From JAVVUJ01 sp964582545 (GTDB lineage: Bacteria > Bacillota > Clostridia > Peptostreptococcales > Anaerovoracaceae): a stretch of DNA of 64,000 nt. The notes beneath the pieces were generated by a model that did no database searches, had not been told where the DNA came from, and was given only the letters and a program-made list of their open reading frames with translations. Position numbers and translations under genes: made by a program. This document shows positions 25,846-34,453 of the stretch, in pieces; the first letter of the stretch is position 1; each line of letters starts with the position of its first letter. The DNA lies in assembly GCA_964582545.1 (NCBI GenBank), contig CAZOSB010000003.1:1-64000 (forward strand), read 5' to 3'.

Positions 25846-25882
25846 AAAAACCTACCATCGATGAAAGCAATGGTAGGTTTTT
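25846..25882 (-). terminator. Intrinsic terminator after the NSS transporter gene
   Basis: A perfect 13-bp stem (25846-25858 with 25870-25882) with core CCTACCAT and an 11-nt loop. On the minus strand it ends in TTTTT and lies 27 bp after the transporter stop. The symmetrical A/T ends mean it could also work in the other direction. Confidence 0.85.
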
Positions 25883-25908
25883 ATAAATTTTAATAAATAT
25901 AACTACCA

Positions 25909-27282
25909 CTAAAGCTTGATAATTCCAAAACCTGACAAAAGAATTACAATTATTGCAAGTGGTGCAATAAATTTAACCAAAATTGTATAGATCGGCTTTA
26001 ACGCAAAAGCATATTTTCCGTTGGAAGATATTTCTTCTGTTGCCTTGTCAATGCCCCAGAACCATCCTAAGAATATGCAGAAGAACAACGCACCCACGGG
26101 CATCAACAATCTATCTGTCAAGAACTCAAGGAAATCTCCCAACCCAGGATAAGTAACGCCGGAGGCATCCAGCCATACACCCTTTAAGCCTGCATAAGCT
26201 TGCGAAATGGTATAGAAAATTCCTATGGCAAACATGATAATTGCAACTACGATTGTAGTTGAAGTTCTGCTAAATTTAAGTTCTTCGCAAACATAAGCAA
26301 CAGTTCCTTCCAATATAGACATCGCTGAAGTTAATGCAGCAAAGAAAAGTAATACGTAAAATAAGAAACCAAAGAAAGATCCCAGTGGCAATCCTTGGAA
26401 TACGGAAGCCAGAGAAATAAATGCAAAACCTCCACCGGATCCCACTTCAAGTCCTGAAACCAGAACTGCAGGAATAACAGCCAATCCTGCAATCAACGCT
26501 ACCAAGGTATCCAAAGTACATACGGTAAAGGTGTTTTTTACAAGGTTTTCTTCTTTGGCCAAATACGATCCATAAGTACACATTACGCCCATGCCCAAGG
26601 ACAAGGAGAAAAATGCCTGACCTAATGCCGCGTTGAAATTGGCCCCTGTAAGAGCTCCAAAATCTACCTTTAGGAATCCTGAGATAGCCTCACCTGCTCC
26701 CGGTAAAGTGACTGCACGAGCAGCGATAATGATAAGCAGCACAAATAATGCCGGCATCAATACCTTATTGACTTTCTCAATACCTCCTGCAACCCCTTTA
26801 GTAATGACAAAAGCTACAATAGCCATAAAAATAATAGGATAAATAATTGCTGCTTCTAGTGGAAAGCTTCCATTTGCTCCCAGAAAGTTTAAAAAATAAG
26901 ATGTTGGATCATCATAGATGACACCTGATTGAACTGCATATCCAACCACATATTTCAGTACCCATCCCCCAACGTGGCTGTAATAGCACATGATTACAAA
27001 TCCTGTTAAGATTCCCATGCCTCCAACCCATGTAAACCTCTTATCCAAGGTTTTAAATGCACCAACGCAGTTTTGATGCGTTTTTCTACCTACAGTAAAC
27101 TCTGTAAGCATTACGGTGGCACCAATAATAAAAACAATGAGGATATAAATAATAATAAATGCTCCCCCACCGTTATTGTAAGCTACCCCGGGAAATTTCC
27201 ATATGTTTCCCAAGCCTACTGCCGATCCTGCTGCTGCCAGAATAAAACCGATATTCGTGGCCCACTGCCCGCGTTTTTCCAT
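25909..27282 (-). CDS. Neurotransmitter:sodium symporter (NSS/SNF) family transporter
   Basis: A 457-aa LeuT-fold transporter that imports amino acids with sodium. Family motifs are the first helix NIGFILAAAGSAVGLGNIWKFP with the unwound sodium site, the GGGAFIIIYILIV second helix and the SGxxG-like FSLSLGMGVMCTYGSYL in helix 6. About 11-12 helices. ATG 27282 is preferred over 27303 because GGGAGGT precedes it by eight bases, while the upstream ATG overlaps that site. Substrate (aromatic or aliphatic amino acid) is unknown. Confidence 0.93.
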   Translation of the reverse strand: MEKRGQWATNIGFILAAAGSAVGLGNIWKFPGVAYNNGGGAFIIIYILIVFIIGATVMLTEFTVGRKTHQNCVGAFKTLDKRFTWVGGMGILTGFVIMCYYSHVGGWVLKYVVGYAVQSGVIYDDPTSYFLNFLGANGSFPLEAAIIYPIIFMAIVAFVITKGVAGGIEKVNKVLMPALFVLLIIIAARAVTLPGAGEAISGFLKVDFGALTGANFNAALGQAFFSLSLGMGVMCTYGSYLAKEENLVKNTFTVCTLDTLVALIAGLAVIPAVLVSGLEVGSGGGFAFISLASVFQGLPLGSFFGFLFYVLLFFAALTSAMSILEGTVAYVCEELKFSRTSTTIVVAIIMFAIGIFYTISQAYAGLKGVWLDASGVTYPGLGDFLEFLTDRLLMPVGALFFCIFLGWFWGIDKATEEISSNGKYAFALKPIYTILVKFIAPLAIIVILLSGFGIIKL

Positions 27283-27308
27283 AGACATTACCTCCCATTT
27301 CATAATAT

Positions 27309-27366
27309 TGTATATGCAAATCCATATACATGGTAGAATTCTACTACAAGATTGATAGTTTTACAA
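27309..27366 (-). promoter_or_regulatory. Promoter with downstream palindrome for the NSS transporter
   Basis: Minus-strand TTGTAA (27361-27366), 17-bp spacer, TAGAAT (27338-27343). Just after the expected start site lies a perfect 8-bp inverted repeat, TGTATATG-6 nt-CATATACA (27309-27330). It could be a repressor operator at +1 to +22 or a stabilising 5' hairpin. Confidence 0.55.
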
Positions 27367-27463
27367 GAAAAATCTTTAACTATTGTTCTTATTTCACTAT
27401 TTTATCTGTCTATGTCTTTATATACTTCGTATGCTTACTTATACGGATTGCAAAATTACAATA

Positions 27464-28609
27464 TTAATGGTTTCTGCAAATTTCATTTATCGCTTTTAAG
27501 GCGTATTCTATTTCCCTTTCTGTATTAAACGGTCCTACACTCAATCGCACTGCCCCGGTATTTCCTGTTCCGATGGTTTCGTGAGCTAAACCTGCGCAGT
27601 GAAAGCCTCCTCTGGTAGCAATTCCGTACTTACTGCTTAGGATTTCCGTCACTTCCTCACAGCTGATTCCTTGGATATTAAAAAGAACCACTCCTGTTTT
27701 TAAACTAACATCTTCAGGTCCGTATACGGAAACATTAGTCCCCATATTCATTAAGCCACTATGGAATTTATAGATTAATTTTTCTTCATGCTTCCGAATA
27801 TTTTCGATTCCAACTTCATTGATAAATTCAATGGACTTGCCTAACCCGATGATACCCGGTGCATTTACTGTACCTGATTCCATGCTTTCCGGAAACTCCA
27901 CCGGTTGCCTCAAATCCTTGGAGGCAGTTCCTGTTCCCCCTTCTTTTAAGGGTTTAATGGAAATGCCTTCCCTCACATACAGCCCACCAGTTCCCAACGG
28001 TCCAAGTAAACTTTTATGCCCGGGGAACGCCAAAAGGTCAATGCACATCTCTTCTACATCGATTGGCAATACACCAGCCGACTGTGCCGCATCCACCATA
28101 AATAAGATCCCTTTTTCTCTGACCATTCTCCCGATTCGTTCTATGGGCATTATGGTTCCAGTCACATTAGAAGCGTGGGTGCAAATTATGAGCTTAGTAT
28201 TTTCTTTTATATGACTGATAAACGCTTCTGCACTAATGCTGCCATCTTTTTTACATTTTATTATAGAATTTGAAATGCCCTCTCGCTCCAAAGCTTTTAT
28301 GGGTCTAAGTACTGAATTATGCTCCATGGATGTGGTTATCACATGGTCTCCTCTTTTTAAAACACCTTTAATCCCTAGGTTTAAAGATTCTGTAGTATTT
28401 AGGGTAAATACAATTCTGCTGTAATCCTCTATATTGAACAACTTTCCTAAGAGCTGCCGAGTCCTATAGATGCCCTGTGCCGTCTTCATGGCCATGGCAT
28501 GACCGGATCTACCCGGATTTCCGCAATATTTTTCCATGCATTGCTGCATGGCATAATTCATTTGGCGTGGCTTTGGAAAAGTCGTCGCTCCATTATCCAG
28601 ATATATCAT
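27464..28609 (-). CDS. Cysteine-desulfurase-family class V aminotransferase
   Basis: A 381-aa PLP enzyme. It opens with MIYLDNGATTFPKP, has ICTHASNVTGT, VDAAQSAG with the PLP-pyridine Asp, and the Schiff-base lysine in FPGHKSLLGPLG. The C-terminal RGGFHCAGLAH loop carries the putative catalytic cysteine. The pattern fits the EGC-type NifS-like subfamily, which may supply sulfur for selenium or tRNA thiolation. ATG 28609 has GAGGTG five bases upstream; the frame also contains an ATG at 28621. It stands alone downstream of the tandem structured repeats. Confidence 0.88.
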   Translation of the reverse strand: MIYLDNGATTFPKPRQMNYAMQQCMEKYCGNPGRSGHAMAMKTAQGIYRTRQLLGKLFNIEDYSRIVFTLNTTESLNLGIKGVLKRGDHVITTSMEHNSVLRPIKALEREGISNSIIKCKKDGSISAEAFISHIKENTKLIICTHASNVTGTIMPIERIGRMVREKGILFMVDAAQSAGVLPIDVEEMCIDLLAFPGHKSLLGPLGTGGLYVREGISIKPLKEGGTGTASKDLRQPVEFPESMESGTVNAPGIIGLGKSIEFINEVGIENIRKHEEKLIYKFHSGLMNMGTNVSVYGPEDVSLKTGVVLFNIQGISCEEVTEILSSKYGIATRGGFHCAGLAHETIGTGNTGAVRLSVGPFNTEREIEYALKAINEICRNH

Positions 28610-28766
28610 TTCCCACCTCATTAATTTAAGTAAATTTCAGCATTGATATAAGACGATAACGTTGATAAGTTACCCTCAACTATGTTTTGAATTCCTGCCC
28701 ATTCTTGGAAGCTGCTATCTTTGCTTTTTTCAATATATGCAAGTTTTTGATTTCTGCTACTAATCG

Positions 28767-28859
28767 CGAGGAACCCTCTTGCTTACGGTACGGAGATGTA
28801 GATATGCTTCCGCATATCTACTGATTGAGATTCCGTAATGTAAGCCTGAGGGTTCCTCG
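28767..28859. repeat. Structured repeat unit 1 (nested stems)
   Basis: Nested perfect stems: CGAGGAACCCTC (28767-28778) with 28848-28859; GCTTAC (28781-28786) with 28840-28845; TACGGA (28789-28794) with 28832-28837; TAGATATGC (28799-28807) with 28812-28820, closing a 4-nt loop that reads GGAA, a GNRA tetraloop, on the minus strand. The single-stranded word TCTCAATCAG (minus strand) is shared with unit 2. Confidence 0.7.
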
Positions 28860-28876
28860 GCTCTTCCATCGTGAAA

Positions 28877-28928
28877 AGGTGAAAAGTGCAGACTAGCTGC
28901 ACTTTTGTAATAAATTACTTTTTCACCT
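28877..28928. repeat. Hairpin linking the two structured units
   Basis: AGGTGAAAA (28877-28885) pairs with 28920-28928, and the inner stem AAAAGTGCAG (28882-28891) pairs with 28897-28906 around a 5-nt loop. The two stems share four A residues, so full formation of one slightly limits the other. Confidence 0.6.
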
Positions 28929-28929
28929 C

Positions 28930-29009
28930 ATGGTTTACGGTTCGGCGAAGTCGATATGCTTCCGCATATCTTCTGATTGAGATTCCGTAATGTAAGCCAA
29001 AGGATTCCT
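28930..29009. repeat. Structured repeat unit 2
   Basis: A diverged second copy of the unit at 28767-28859: GATATGC-TTCC-GCATATC, then CTGATTGAGATTCCGTAATGT, flanked by GGTTTAC/GTAAGCC (one G-T wobble if read on the plus strand). The outer stem of unit 1 is degraded here. The copies share the apical hairpin and the CTGATTGAG word exactly. Confidence 0.6.
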
Positions 29010-29031
29010 CTGCTCTTCCATGGTAAAAATG

Positions 29032-29060
29032 AAAAAACCGCCTTTATTAAAAGCGGTTTT
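29032..29060 (-). terminator. Terminator of the 3-hydroxybutyrate/CoA-transferase operon
   Basis: Stem AAAACCGC (29034-29041) with GCGGTTTT (29053-29060). On the minus strand the stem is followed by further T residues (TTTTTTC). It lies about 60 bp after the CoA-transferase subunit B stop. Confidence 0.8.
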
Positions 29061-29120
29061 AATTATGTTTCATTATTATTTATTGATCTAAAATCACAAT
29101 CTTTATTAACTCAATACCTA

Positions 29121-29771
29121 TCAAGCCATAGGTTTCAGATTATCGCTGATGATTAACTTGCATTCTGTAGCTTCTTGAACCTGTTCTACTGTATAATCCG
29201 GATGAAGCTCTGTTAAAATCAAACCTTCTTTTGTGACTTCCATAACGCCCATTTCCGTTACGATCATGTCCACTACGCCTACCGCCGTCAGGGGTAAGGT
29301 ACATTCTTTTAAAATTTTATGTGCCCCTTTATTGGTATGCTGCATAGCCACGATTACTTTTTTTGCACCAACTACCAAATCCATGGCTCCGCCCATTCCC
29401 GGTACCATTTTACCTGGAACGATCCAATTTGCAAGATTTCCCTTTTCATCCACCTGCAAAGATCCTAATATGGTTGCGTCTACGTGACCCCCTCTGATGA
29501 TTCCAAAGGATGTAGCGCTGTCAAAGAACATAGCTCCTGGCTTTACCGTTACGTACTGAGCCCCGGCATTTACCAGGTCAACTTCTTCTTTTCCCTTTTC
29601 TGGAGCAGATCCCAATCCCAAGAATCCATTTTCTGATTGGAGGGTAATATCCACGCCTTCAGGAATGAAGTTGGCTACCATGGTAGGCATGCCGATTCCC
29701 AAATTTACCACATCTCCGTCTTTCAGCTCTTTGGCTACCCTAGATACGATGATTTCCTTTATATCTGCCAT
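29121..29771 (-). CDS. 3-oxoacid CoA-transferase subunit B
   Basis: A 216-aa beta subunit of a family I CoA-transferase (ScoB/AtoA/CtfB type). The catalytic glutamate lies in LQSENGFLGLG, preceded by VNLGIGMPTMVANFIP. It transfers CoA, most likely from acetyl-CoA or succinyl-CoA to acetoacetate. Its start overlaps the end of the A subunit by 13 bp. With 3-hydroxybutyrate dehydrogenase upstream it would activate the acetoacetate formed. Confidence 0.93.
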   Translation of the reverse strand: MADIKEIIVSRVAKELKDGDVVNLGIGMPTMVANFIPEGVDITLQSENGFLGLGSAPEKGKEEVDLVNAGAQYVTVKPGAMFFDSATSFGIIRGGHVDATILGSLQVDEKGNLANWIVPGKMVPGMGGAMDLVVGAKKVIVAMQHTNKGAHKILKECTLPLTAVGVVDMIVTEMGVMEVTKEGLILTELHPDYTVEQVQEATECKLIISDNLKPMA

Positions 29772-30439
29772 GGTTCTTCTCCCTCCACAATATAATCTAC
29801 AAAGATTCCGGATGTAACTACATTATTCGGATCTATCTCTCCCGTTTCCACCACGTTTACAGCCGCTACAATAACAGTCTCAGCAGCTGTAGCTATCAAA
29901 GGATTAAAGTTTCTGGTAGCTTGATTGTATGTAGTATTTCCAAATTTATCGGTTACAGAACCCCTCACTAATGCAAAATCTGCTTTCAACGGCAGTTCTA
30001 GCAAGTAGTCTTTTCCTTCTACCGTGATCACTTGTTTGCCCTCGGCTACGATGGTTCCTACTCCCGTAGGGGTCAAAAATCCACCCAGACCTGCACCGCC
30101 GGCCCTTACCCTTTCAGCCAAAGTTCCCTGAGGTACCAGTATGCACTCTAGCTTATCCGCTTCCACATCTGTATTCATCCTCTGTGCCACTTCCGGATTT
30201 AATCCCACGTGAGAGGCAATTAACGTTTTTATCTGCCCGTTGGACAGCAACTTTCCAATCCCTCTGCCCGGTACTCCGGCATCGTTGCAGATGACAGTAA
30301 GATTTTTAACACCCTTTTCTACCAGTGCGTCCATGAGTATCTCCGGTGTGCCGGTAGCCATAAATCCACCCACCATAATGACTGCTCCGTCTTTGATTCC
30401 TGCCACTGCTTCGGCGGCGGTTCTCATTTTGTTAATCAT
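29759..30439 (-). CDS. 3-oxoacid CoA-transferase subunit A
   Basis: A 226-aa alpha subunit (ScoA/AtoD/CtfA type). Family motifs are the CoA-binding IMVGGFMATGTPE, NDAGVPGRGIGKL and RAGGAGLGGFLTPTGVGT. Start 30439 is chosen because AAAGGAAG precedes it; an in-frame ATG at 30472 lacks a site. Partner of the downstream B subunit. No thiolase gene is seen in the operon, so acetoacetyl-CoA must be cleaved by an enzyme coded elsewhere. Confidence 0.93.
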   Translation of the reverse strand: MINKMRTAAEAVAGIKDGAVIMVGGFMATGTPEILMDALVEKGVKNLTVICNDAGVPGRGIGKLLSNGQIKTLIASHVGLNPEVAQRMNTDVEADKLECILVPQGTLAERVRAGGAGLGGFLTPTGVGTIVAEGKQVITVEGKDYLLELPLKADFALVRGSVTDKFGNTTYNQATRNFNPLIATAAETVIVAAVNVVETGEIDPNNVVTSGIFVDYIVEGEEPWQI

Positions 30440-30571
30440 TGTCTTCCTTTCTCTTTTATACAAATATTTCATACAAATAACTAAAAATAGCTTTTATTAT
30501 CTTATATATCATTGGCTTTGAATCCTTTATATTATAACGTACTTAGGCTTCGTTTGTAAACATGAAACTGC

Positions 30572-31861
30572 TTAATAAATGCCTAGACTTGCCAGCAGAA
30601 TCGCTGGAATAACTGATAACACGGGTAGCAGCAGGGCTACTACAAAAATATCTATGTAGGAGTCCTTGTGGCTCATTCCCGTAATGGATAGCAGTGTCAG
30701 AACAGCCCCACAATGAGGTAGAGTGTCTAATCCACCCGATGCTATGGCTGCCACCCTATGAAAAGCTTCGGGGCTGATGTTGAGATCCAATGCCAACTGA
30801 TAATACTTTTCCCCCAAAGCGGACAAGGCAATTCCCATGCCTCCTGATGCAGATCCTGTGGCTCCCGCCAAAATGTTTACTGCCACCGCTTCTGAGATGA
30901 GGGGTGAGCCTCCAATACCCAAAAGCAATCCTGTCAATGTCTGAAATCCAGGTACAGCCTTCACTACCGTCCCAAACCCTACCGCAGCACTTGTGTTTAT
31001 GATGGCAAGCACAGAACCTGCCGCCCCTGCATTTACAGCTTTTGAAAAACCTTTATACTGTTTGATGTTTAAAATCATAGTTAGCAGAATTCCACAGATT
31101 AATGAAATTACGATATCCCAATCTTTTAGGTTTAAGGTTAAGATAACGGTGATTAATGGCAGAATTGATAGAAATGGGTTAGGCAGCGCAGCTTCCAATA
31201 CCTCTTCATGTAAATCTCCACCCTTTGGTTCAGTGAATGAATCAGCTATAGCGGTCAATTTTTTTTCTTTGAAGGACAAATATGCATACCCACATCCAAA
31301 CATAAATAAAGCGGATACAGTGCCCATGATGGGTGCGGCCATGGGTGTGGTATGAAAGTATTCCATGGGAATCAAGTTTTGTATCTGTGGGGTTCCGGGC
31401 ACCGCCGTCATGGTGAATGTAAACGATCCTAGGGCAATGCTACCAGGGATTAATTTTCTGGAAATATTGGCCTCTCTAAACAATGCCAAAGCCAAAGGAT
31501 ACATTGCAAACACCACCACAAACAGGCTGATACCTCCATAGGTAAGCACGCCGCATCCTACGACTACTCCCAGAATGGCTCGCTTAGCACCTAATACCTT
31601 GGTGAGGCTGTTTGCAATGGAGCGAGCGGCCCCTGTAATTTCCATCAAGTGCCCAAAGATGGCACCCAACATAAATATAGGAAACCATGATCTGGTAAAT
31701 TCTGCAAAACCGGTCATGTAGCTGCCTTTATATGCCTCCAAAAGAGGCAGACCTCCTGCAAGAGCCACCACTCCTGCGGCGATGGGCGCCACCCAAATGA
31801 TAGAGTATCCCCTATATGCTAAAAACATGATGACAACTAAGCCAATGGCAATTCCTAACAT
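30572..31861 (-). CDS. GntP-family permease, probable 3-hydroxybutyrate transporter
   Basis: A 429-aa permease with 12-13 hydrophobic helices. GntP/CitM-like features are LGAIFGHLMEITGAARSIA, the AVPGTPQIQNLIPM loop, ATGSASGGMGIALSALG and the DTLPHCGAVLTLLSITGM segment near the C-terminus. GntP members of this type, next to 3-hydroxybutyrate dehydrogenase and CoA-transferase, import 3-hydroxybutyrate. ATG 31861 has AAAGGAG upstream; the longer frame would overlap the preceding gene's stop. Confidence 0.88.
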   Translation of the reverse strand: MLGIAIGLVVIMFLAYRGYSIIWVAPIAAGVVALAGGLPLLEAYKGSYMTGFAEFTRSWFPIFMLGAIFGHLMEITGAARSIANSLTKVLGAKRAILGVVVGCGVLTYGGISLFVVVFAMYPLALALFREANISRKLIPGSIALGSFTFTMTAVPGTPQIQNLIPMEYFHTTPMAAPIMGTVSALFMFGCGYAYLSFKEKKLTAIADSFTEPKGGDLHEEVLEAALPNPFLSILPLITVILTLNLKDWDIVISLICGILLTMILNIKQYKGFSKAVNAGAAGSVLAIINTSAAVGFGTVVKAVPGFQTLTGLLLGIGGSPLISEAVAVNILAGATGSASGGMGIALSALGEKYYQLALDLNISPEAFHRVAAIASGGLDTLPHCGAVLTLLSITGMSHKDSYIDIFVVALLLPVLSVIPAILLASLGIY

Positions 31862-31874
31862 GGTTTCTCCTTTC

Positions 31875-32642
31875 TCAACCTGCCGTCCATCCACCATCCA
31901 TGCTCAAAGCCGTTCCCGTGATGTGGCTGCTGGATTCTGAACATAAAAATTTTACCGTTTCTGCTACAGCCGAAGGATCCAAGAGGGATTTTACCGCTGC
32001 TTTTTGCAGCATGATGTCGCTAATCACCTCTTCTTTGCTAATGCCGTGATTTTTCGCTTGTGCTACTATTTGGTTATCCACTAAGGGAGTCTTTACGTAT
32101 GCGGGGCAGATAGAGTTTACAGTGATGCCAAAAGCGCCCCCTTCCAGAGCTGCGGTCTTTGTGAGACCTAAAAGCCCGTGCTTAGCAGATACATAGGCAG
32201 ATTTGTATTCTGAGGCCACCAGTCCATGTATGGAGTTTAAGTTGATGATTCGCCCCCAATTTTGACTTTTCATAGAGTTCCATACGTATTTTGTCAATAA
32301 AAACGGAGCTGTCAGCATCAGTGAAATCATAAAATCCCATTTGTCTTCAGAGAACTCTTCGATGGGGCATACGTTTTGAATTCCTGCCACATTCACTAAA
32401 ATATCCACCTTTCCGTACTTTTCTAAGGTGTAATCCACTAGCGTTTTGCAGTCTTGTCTTTTACTTAAATCCGTTACGTAAAAATCACAGTTCAGTTTCT
32501 GTGCCGATGCTTCCAAAAGCTCTTTGTTGACATCCGCCATCACTACTTGGATACCATCCGCTGCGAAATTTTCCGCTACGGCATATCCGATTCCACTGGC
32601 CGCACCTGTAATAATGCTTACCTTTTCTTTACCATTTCCCAT
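31875..32642 (-). CDS. 3-hydroxybutyrate dehydrogenase (SDR family)
   Basis: A 255-aa short-chain dehydrogenase. The nucleotide-binding TGAASGIGYAVA is near the N-terminus, the catalytic tetrad includes NLNSIHGL (Ser) and YVSAKHG (Tyr, Lys), and VNSICPAYVKTPLV followed by Q-rich and SLLDPS segments matches D-3-hydroxybutyrate dehydrogenases. It oxidises 3-hydroxybutyrate to acetoacetate with NAD. It is the first gene after a sigma-54 promoter. Confidence 0.9.
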   Translation of the reverse strand: MGNGKEKVSIITGAASGIGYAVAENFAADGIQVVMADVNKELLEASAQKLNCDFYVTDLSKRQDCKTLVDYTLEKYGKVDILVNVAGIQNVCPIEEFSEDKWDFMISLMLTAPFLLTKYVWNSMKSQNWGRIINLNSIHGLVASEYKSAYVSAKHGLLGLTKTAALEGGAFGITVNSICPAYVKTPLVDNQIVAQAKNHGISKEEVISDIMLQKAAVKSLLDPSAVAETVKFLCSESSSHITGTALSMDGGWTAG

Positions 32643-32682
32643 TCGCTATTCCTCCATAACTCAATTTTTTGTGCGTTGCTTT

Positions 32683-32732
32683 CTTATACTAGTCCGCAAT
32701 TAAAATTTCATTTTTAATTGCACATTCGTAAC
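32683..32732 (-). repeat. Leader hairpin repeat, copy 2
   Basis: Same design as 13029-13080: minus-strand TGCAATTAAAA, a 6-nt loop, TTTTAATTGC, then GGACTAGTATAAG. It lies downstream of the sigma-54 promoter and 40 bp before the dehydrogenase start, so it is in the transcribed leader. Confidence 0.62.
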
Positions 32733-32755
32733 ATATAATTGTTATCTTAGACAAA

Positions 32756-32772
32756 AGCAAATGTCGTGCCAA
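32756..32772 (-). promoter_or_regulatory. Sigma-54 (-24/-12) promoter of the 3-hydroxybutyrate operon
   Basis: Minus strand TGGCAC-GACAT-TTGCT, an exact match to the TGGCAC-N5-TTGCW consensus. It is about 110 bp upstream of the dehydrogenase ATG, and the adjacent upstream gene codes for a sigma-54 activator. Confidence 0.9.
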
Positions 32773-32869
32773 CAGTTTTAACAAGTCAAAACTATTAGAA
32801 ATTAAACGTTTTTGTTATAGGCAATAAAAGCAATGATCCAGTTTATAACTATATGGTAAGTTTAAAGAA

Positions 32870-32897
32870 AAAAACGTAATTAAACAATTACGTTTTT
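32870..32897. promoter_or_regulatory. 12-bp palindrome: activator site and/or terminator
   Basis: AAAAACGTAATT (32870-32881) and AATTACGTTTTT (32886-32897) are perfect inverted repeats with loop AAAC. A related half-site, AAACAATTACATTTT, lies at about 32922-32936. The centre is about 112 bp upstream of the sigma-54 promoter, a normal distance for an enhancer site, and 44 bp after the stop of the activator gene, where a terminator would also fit because Ts follow the stem. Confidence 0.6.
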
Positions 32898-32940
32898 AAT
32901 ATTAACATTATATTTTGTCATCAAACAATTACATTTTCGT

Positions 32941-34329
32941 TCATTTTTCATTAATATTGTACTTTTCCATCTTTTCATATAGGTTGTTTCTGCTGATTCC
33001 CAGTGCCTTTGCTGTAAGGGTTTTCTTCCCTTTATTTTCCACAAGAGCGTTGACGATGGCTGTCCTTTCCGTTTCCTCCAAGATCTCCTTTAGGGGTTTC
33101 AATTCCCCGTGACTCTTTAATCCCGTTACCCTAGAGGGAAGATGGGTTATTTTGATCGTTTGATCCTCCTCCAAAAAGTTGATGGCCCTTTCCAACGTAT
33201 TTTCCAACTCTCGCACGTTTCCCGGCCAATCGTAACGCTTTAGATACTCCATCACAGAATTGGGGATTGGCTTTAGGGATAAATTTTCTCTAAGTCCTAT
33301 CTTCTTTAAAAGTGCTTGGGTCAGCAGCGGGATGTCTTCTTTTCTACTCCTGAGGGCAGGGATATTTAGGCTGACCACATTGAGCCTGTAATAGAGATCA
33401 GAACGGAATTCTCCCTTTTCCACCATGTCGTAGAGGTTCTTGTTGGTAGCAGCCACAATCCTTACATCTACCTGCTCTCCAGCGAATGCACCGATCTTTT
33501 GAATTTCCCGTTCTTGCAGAAACCGGAGCAGTTTGACCTGCATATTCATGGGCAAATCCCCTATTTCATCTAGAAAGACGGTGCCCTTATTGGCCGCCTG
33601 AAACATTCCAGTTTTGCCACCTTTTTTCGCCCCCGTAAAAGCTCCCTCTTCATATCCAAAAAGCTCTGATTCCAGTAGTTCGGTAGGAATGGTCCCACAA
33701 TTGATGCATATAAAGGGTTTGTCCCTTCTCTTACTCTCCCCGTGTATGGCATGGGCAAAAAGCTCTTTCCCCGTGCCACTTTCTCCTAAAATCAAAATAT
33801 TAGAATTTGTTCTGGCCACTTTTTTTACCGTATCCTTTAGGGTACTCATCAAGGTACCCGTACCAATAATTTGATCTAGGTTATATTTTGATGTGTGGAT
33901 TTTTCCAAACTGCTTTTTATATATATCCAACTCAGATTCCATCTTTTTCATTTTTTCAAATAAAGTTTGTAACTCTGCAATATCCCTAAAGAGTACACGT
34001 CCCAAAGCTCCAACAACCTCCCCATCCTTATGGACGATCCATCTGCTGGCAATCATGTTCTTTCCCTTTAATTTTTGCATGGATTCCGTATCATCCTTGC
34101 CAGACTCTAGCACTAAATGCATCCGGGTGTTTTCAATAACCTGATTCACGGGCTTACCTACTGACTCGTCTCGATCTATGCCCAGAAATTCAGCATAGGC
34201 TTTACTAAGCTTTTTGATACACCCATCCTTATCCACAAAAACCAACATCTCACTGGTGGAATCGAAGATCACATCCACCAATGAATCATCGTTTATTTCG
34301 TTATTCATGTTTGTTATGTTGTTGCTCAT
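32941..34329 (-). CDS. Sigma-54-dependent transcriptional activator with PAS domain
   Basis: A 462-aa enhancer-binding protein. An N-terminal PAS domain (about 12-125) would sense a signal. The AAA+ domain (about 145-385) has Walker A GESGTGKE, the sigma-54-contacting GAFTGA loop and Walker B TVFLDEIGDLP. The C-terminus has a Fis-type helix-turn-helix ending TLTAKALGISRNNLYEKMEKY. It is immediately upstream of the 3-hydroxybutyrate operon and its -24/-12 promoter, so it very probably activates it. GGGGAG lies upstream of its start. Confidence 0.94.
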   Translation of the reverse strand: MSNNITNMNNEINDDSLVDVIFDSTSEMLVFVDKDGCIKKLSKAYAEFLGIDRDESVGKPVNQVIENTRMHLVLESGKDDTESMQKLKGKNMIASRWIVHKDGEVVGALGRVLFRDIAELQTLFEKMKKMESELDIYKKQFGKIHTSKYNLDQIIGTGTLMSTLKDTVKKVARTNSNILILGESGTGKELFAHAIHGESKRRDKPFICINCGTIPTELLESELFGYEEGAFTGAKKGGKTGMFQAANKGTVFLDEIGDLPMNMQVKLLRFLQEREIQKIGAFAGEQVDVRIVAATNKNLYDMVEKGEFRSDLYYRLNVVSLNIPALRSRKEDIPLLTQALLKKIGLRENLSLKPIPNSVMEYLKRYDWPGNVRELENTLERAINFLEEDQTIKITHLPSRVTGLKSHGELKPLKEILEETERTAIVNALVENKGKKTLTAKALGISRNNLYEKMEKYNINEK

Positions 34330-34453
34330 AGTTCACTCCCCACGGTGTAACGTCGGCTTAAAACGTGTGACATAACATCACTTAGTTTCAGTTTAGCGTT
34401 TACCTGCTTCTGCGGGTATCATACTTTTTATTACAATAATTACTCCAATGAAA

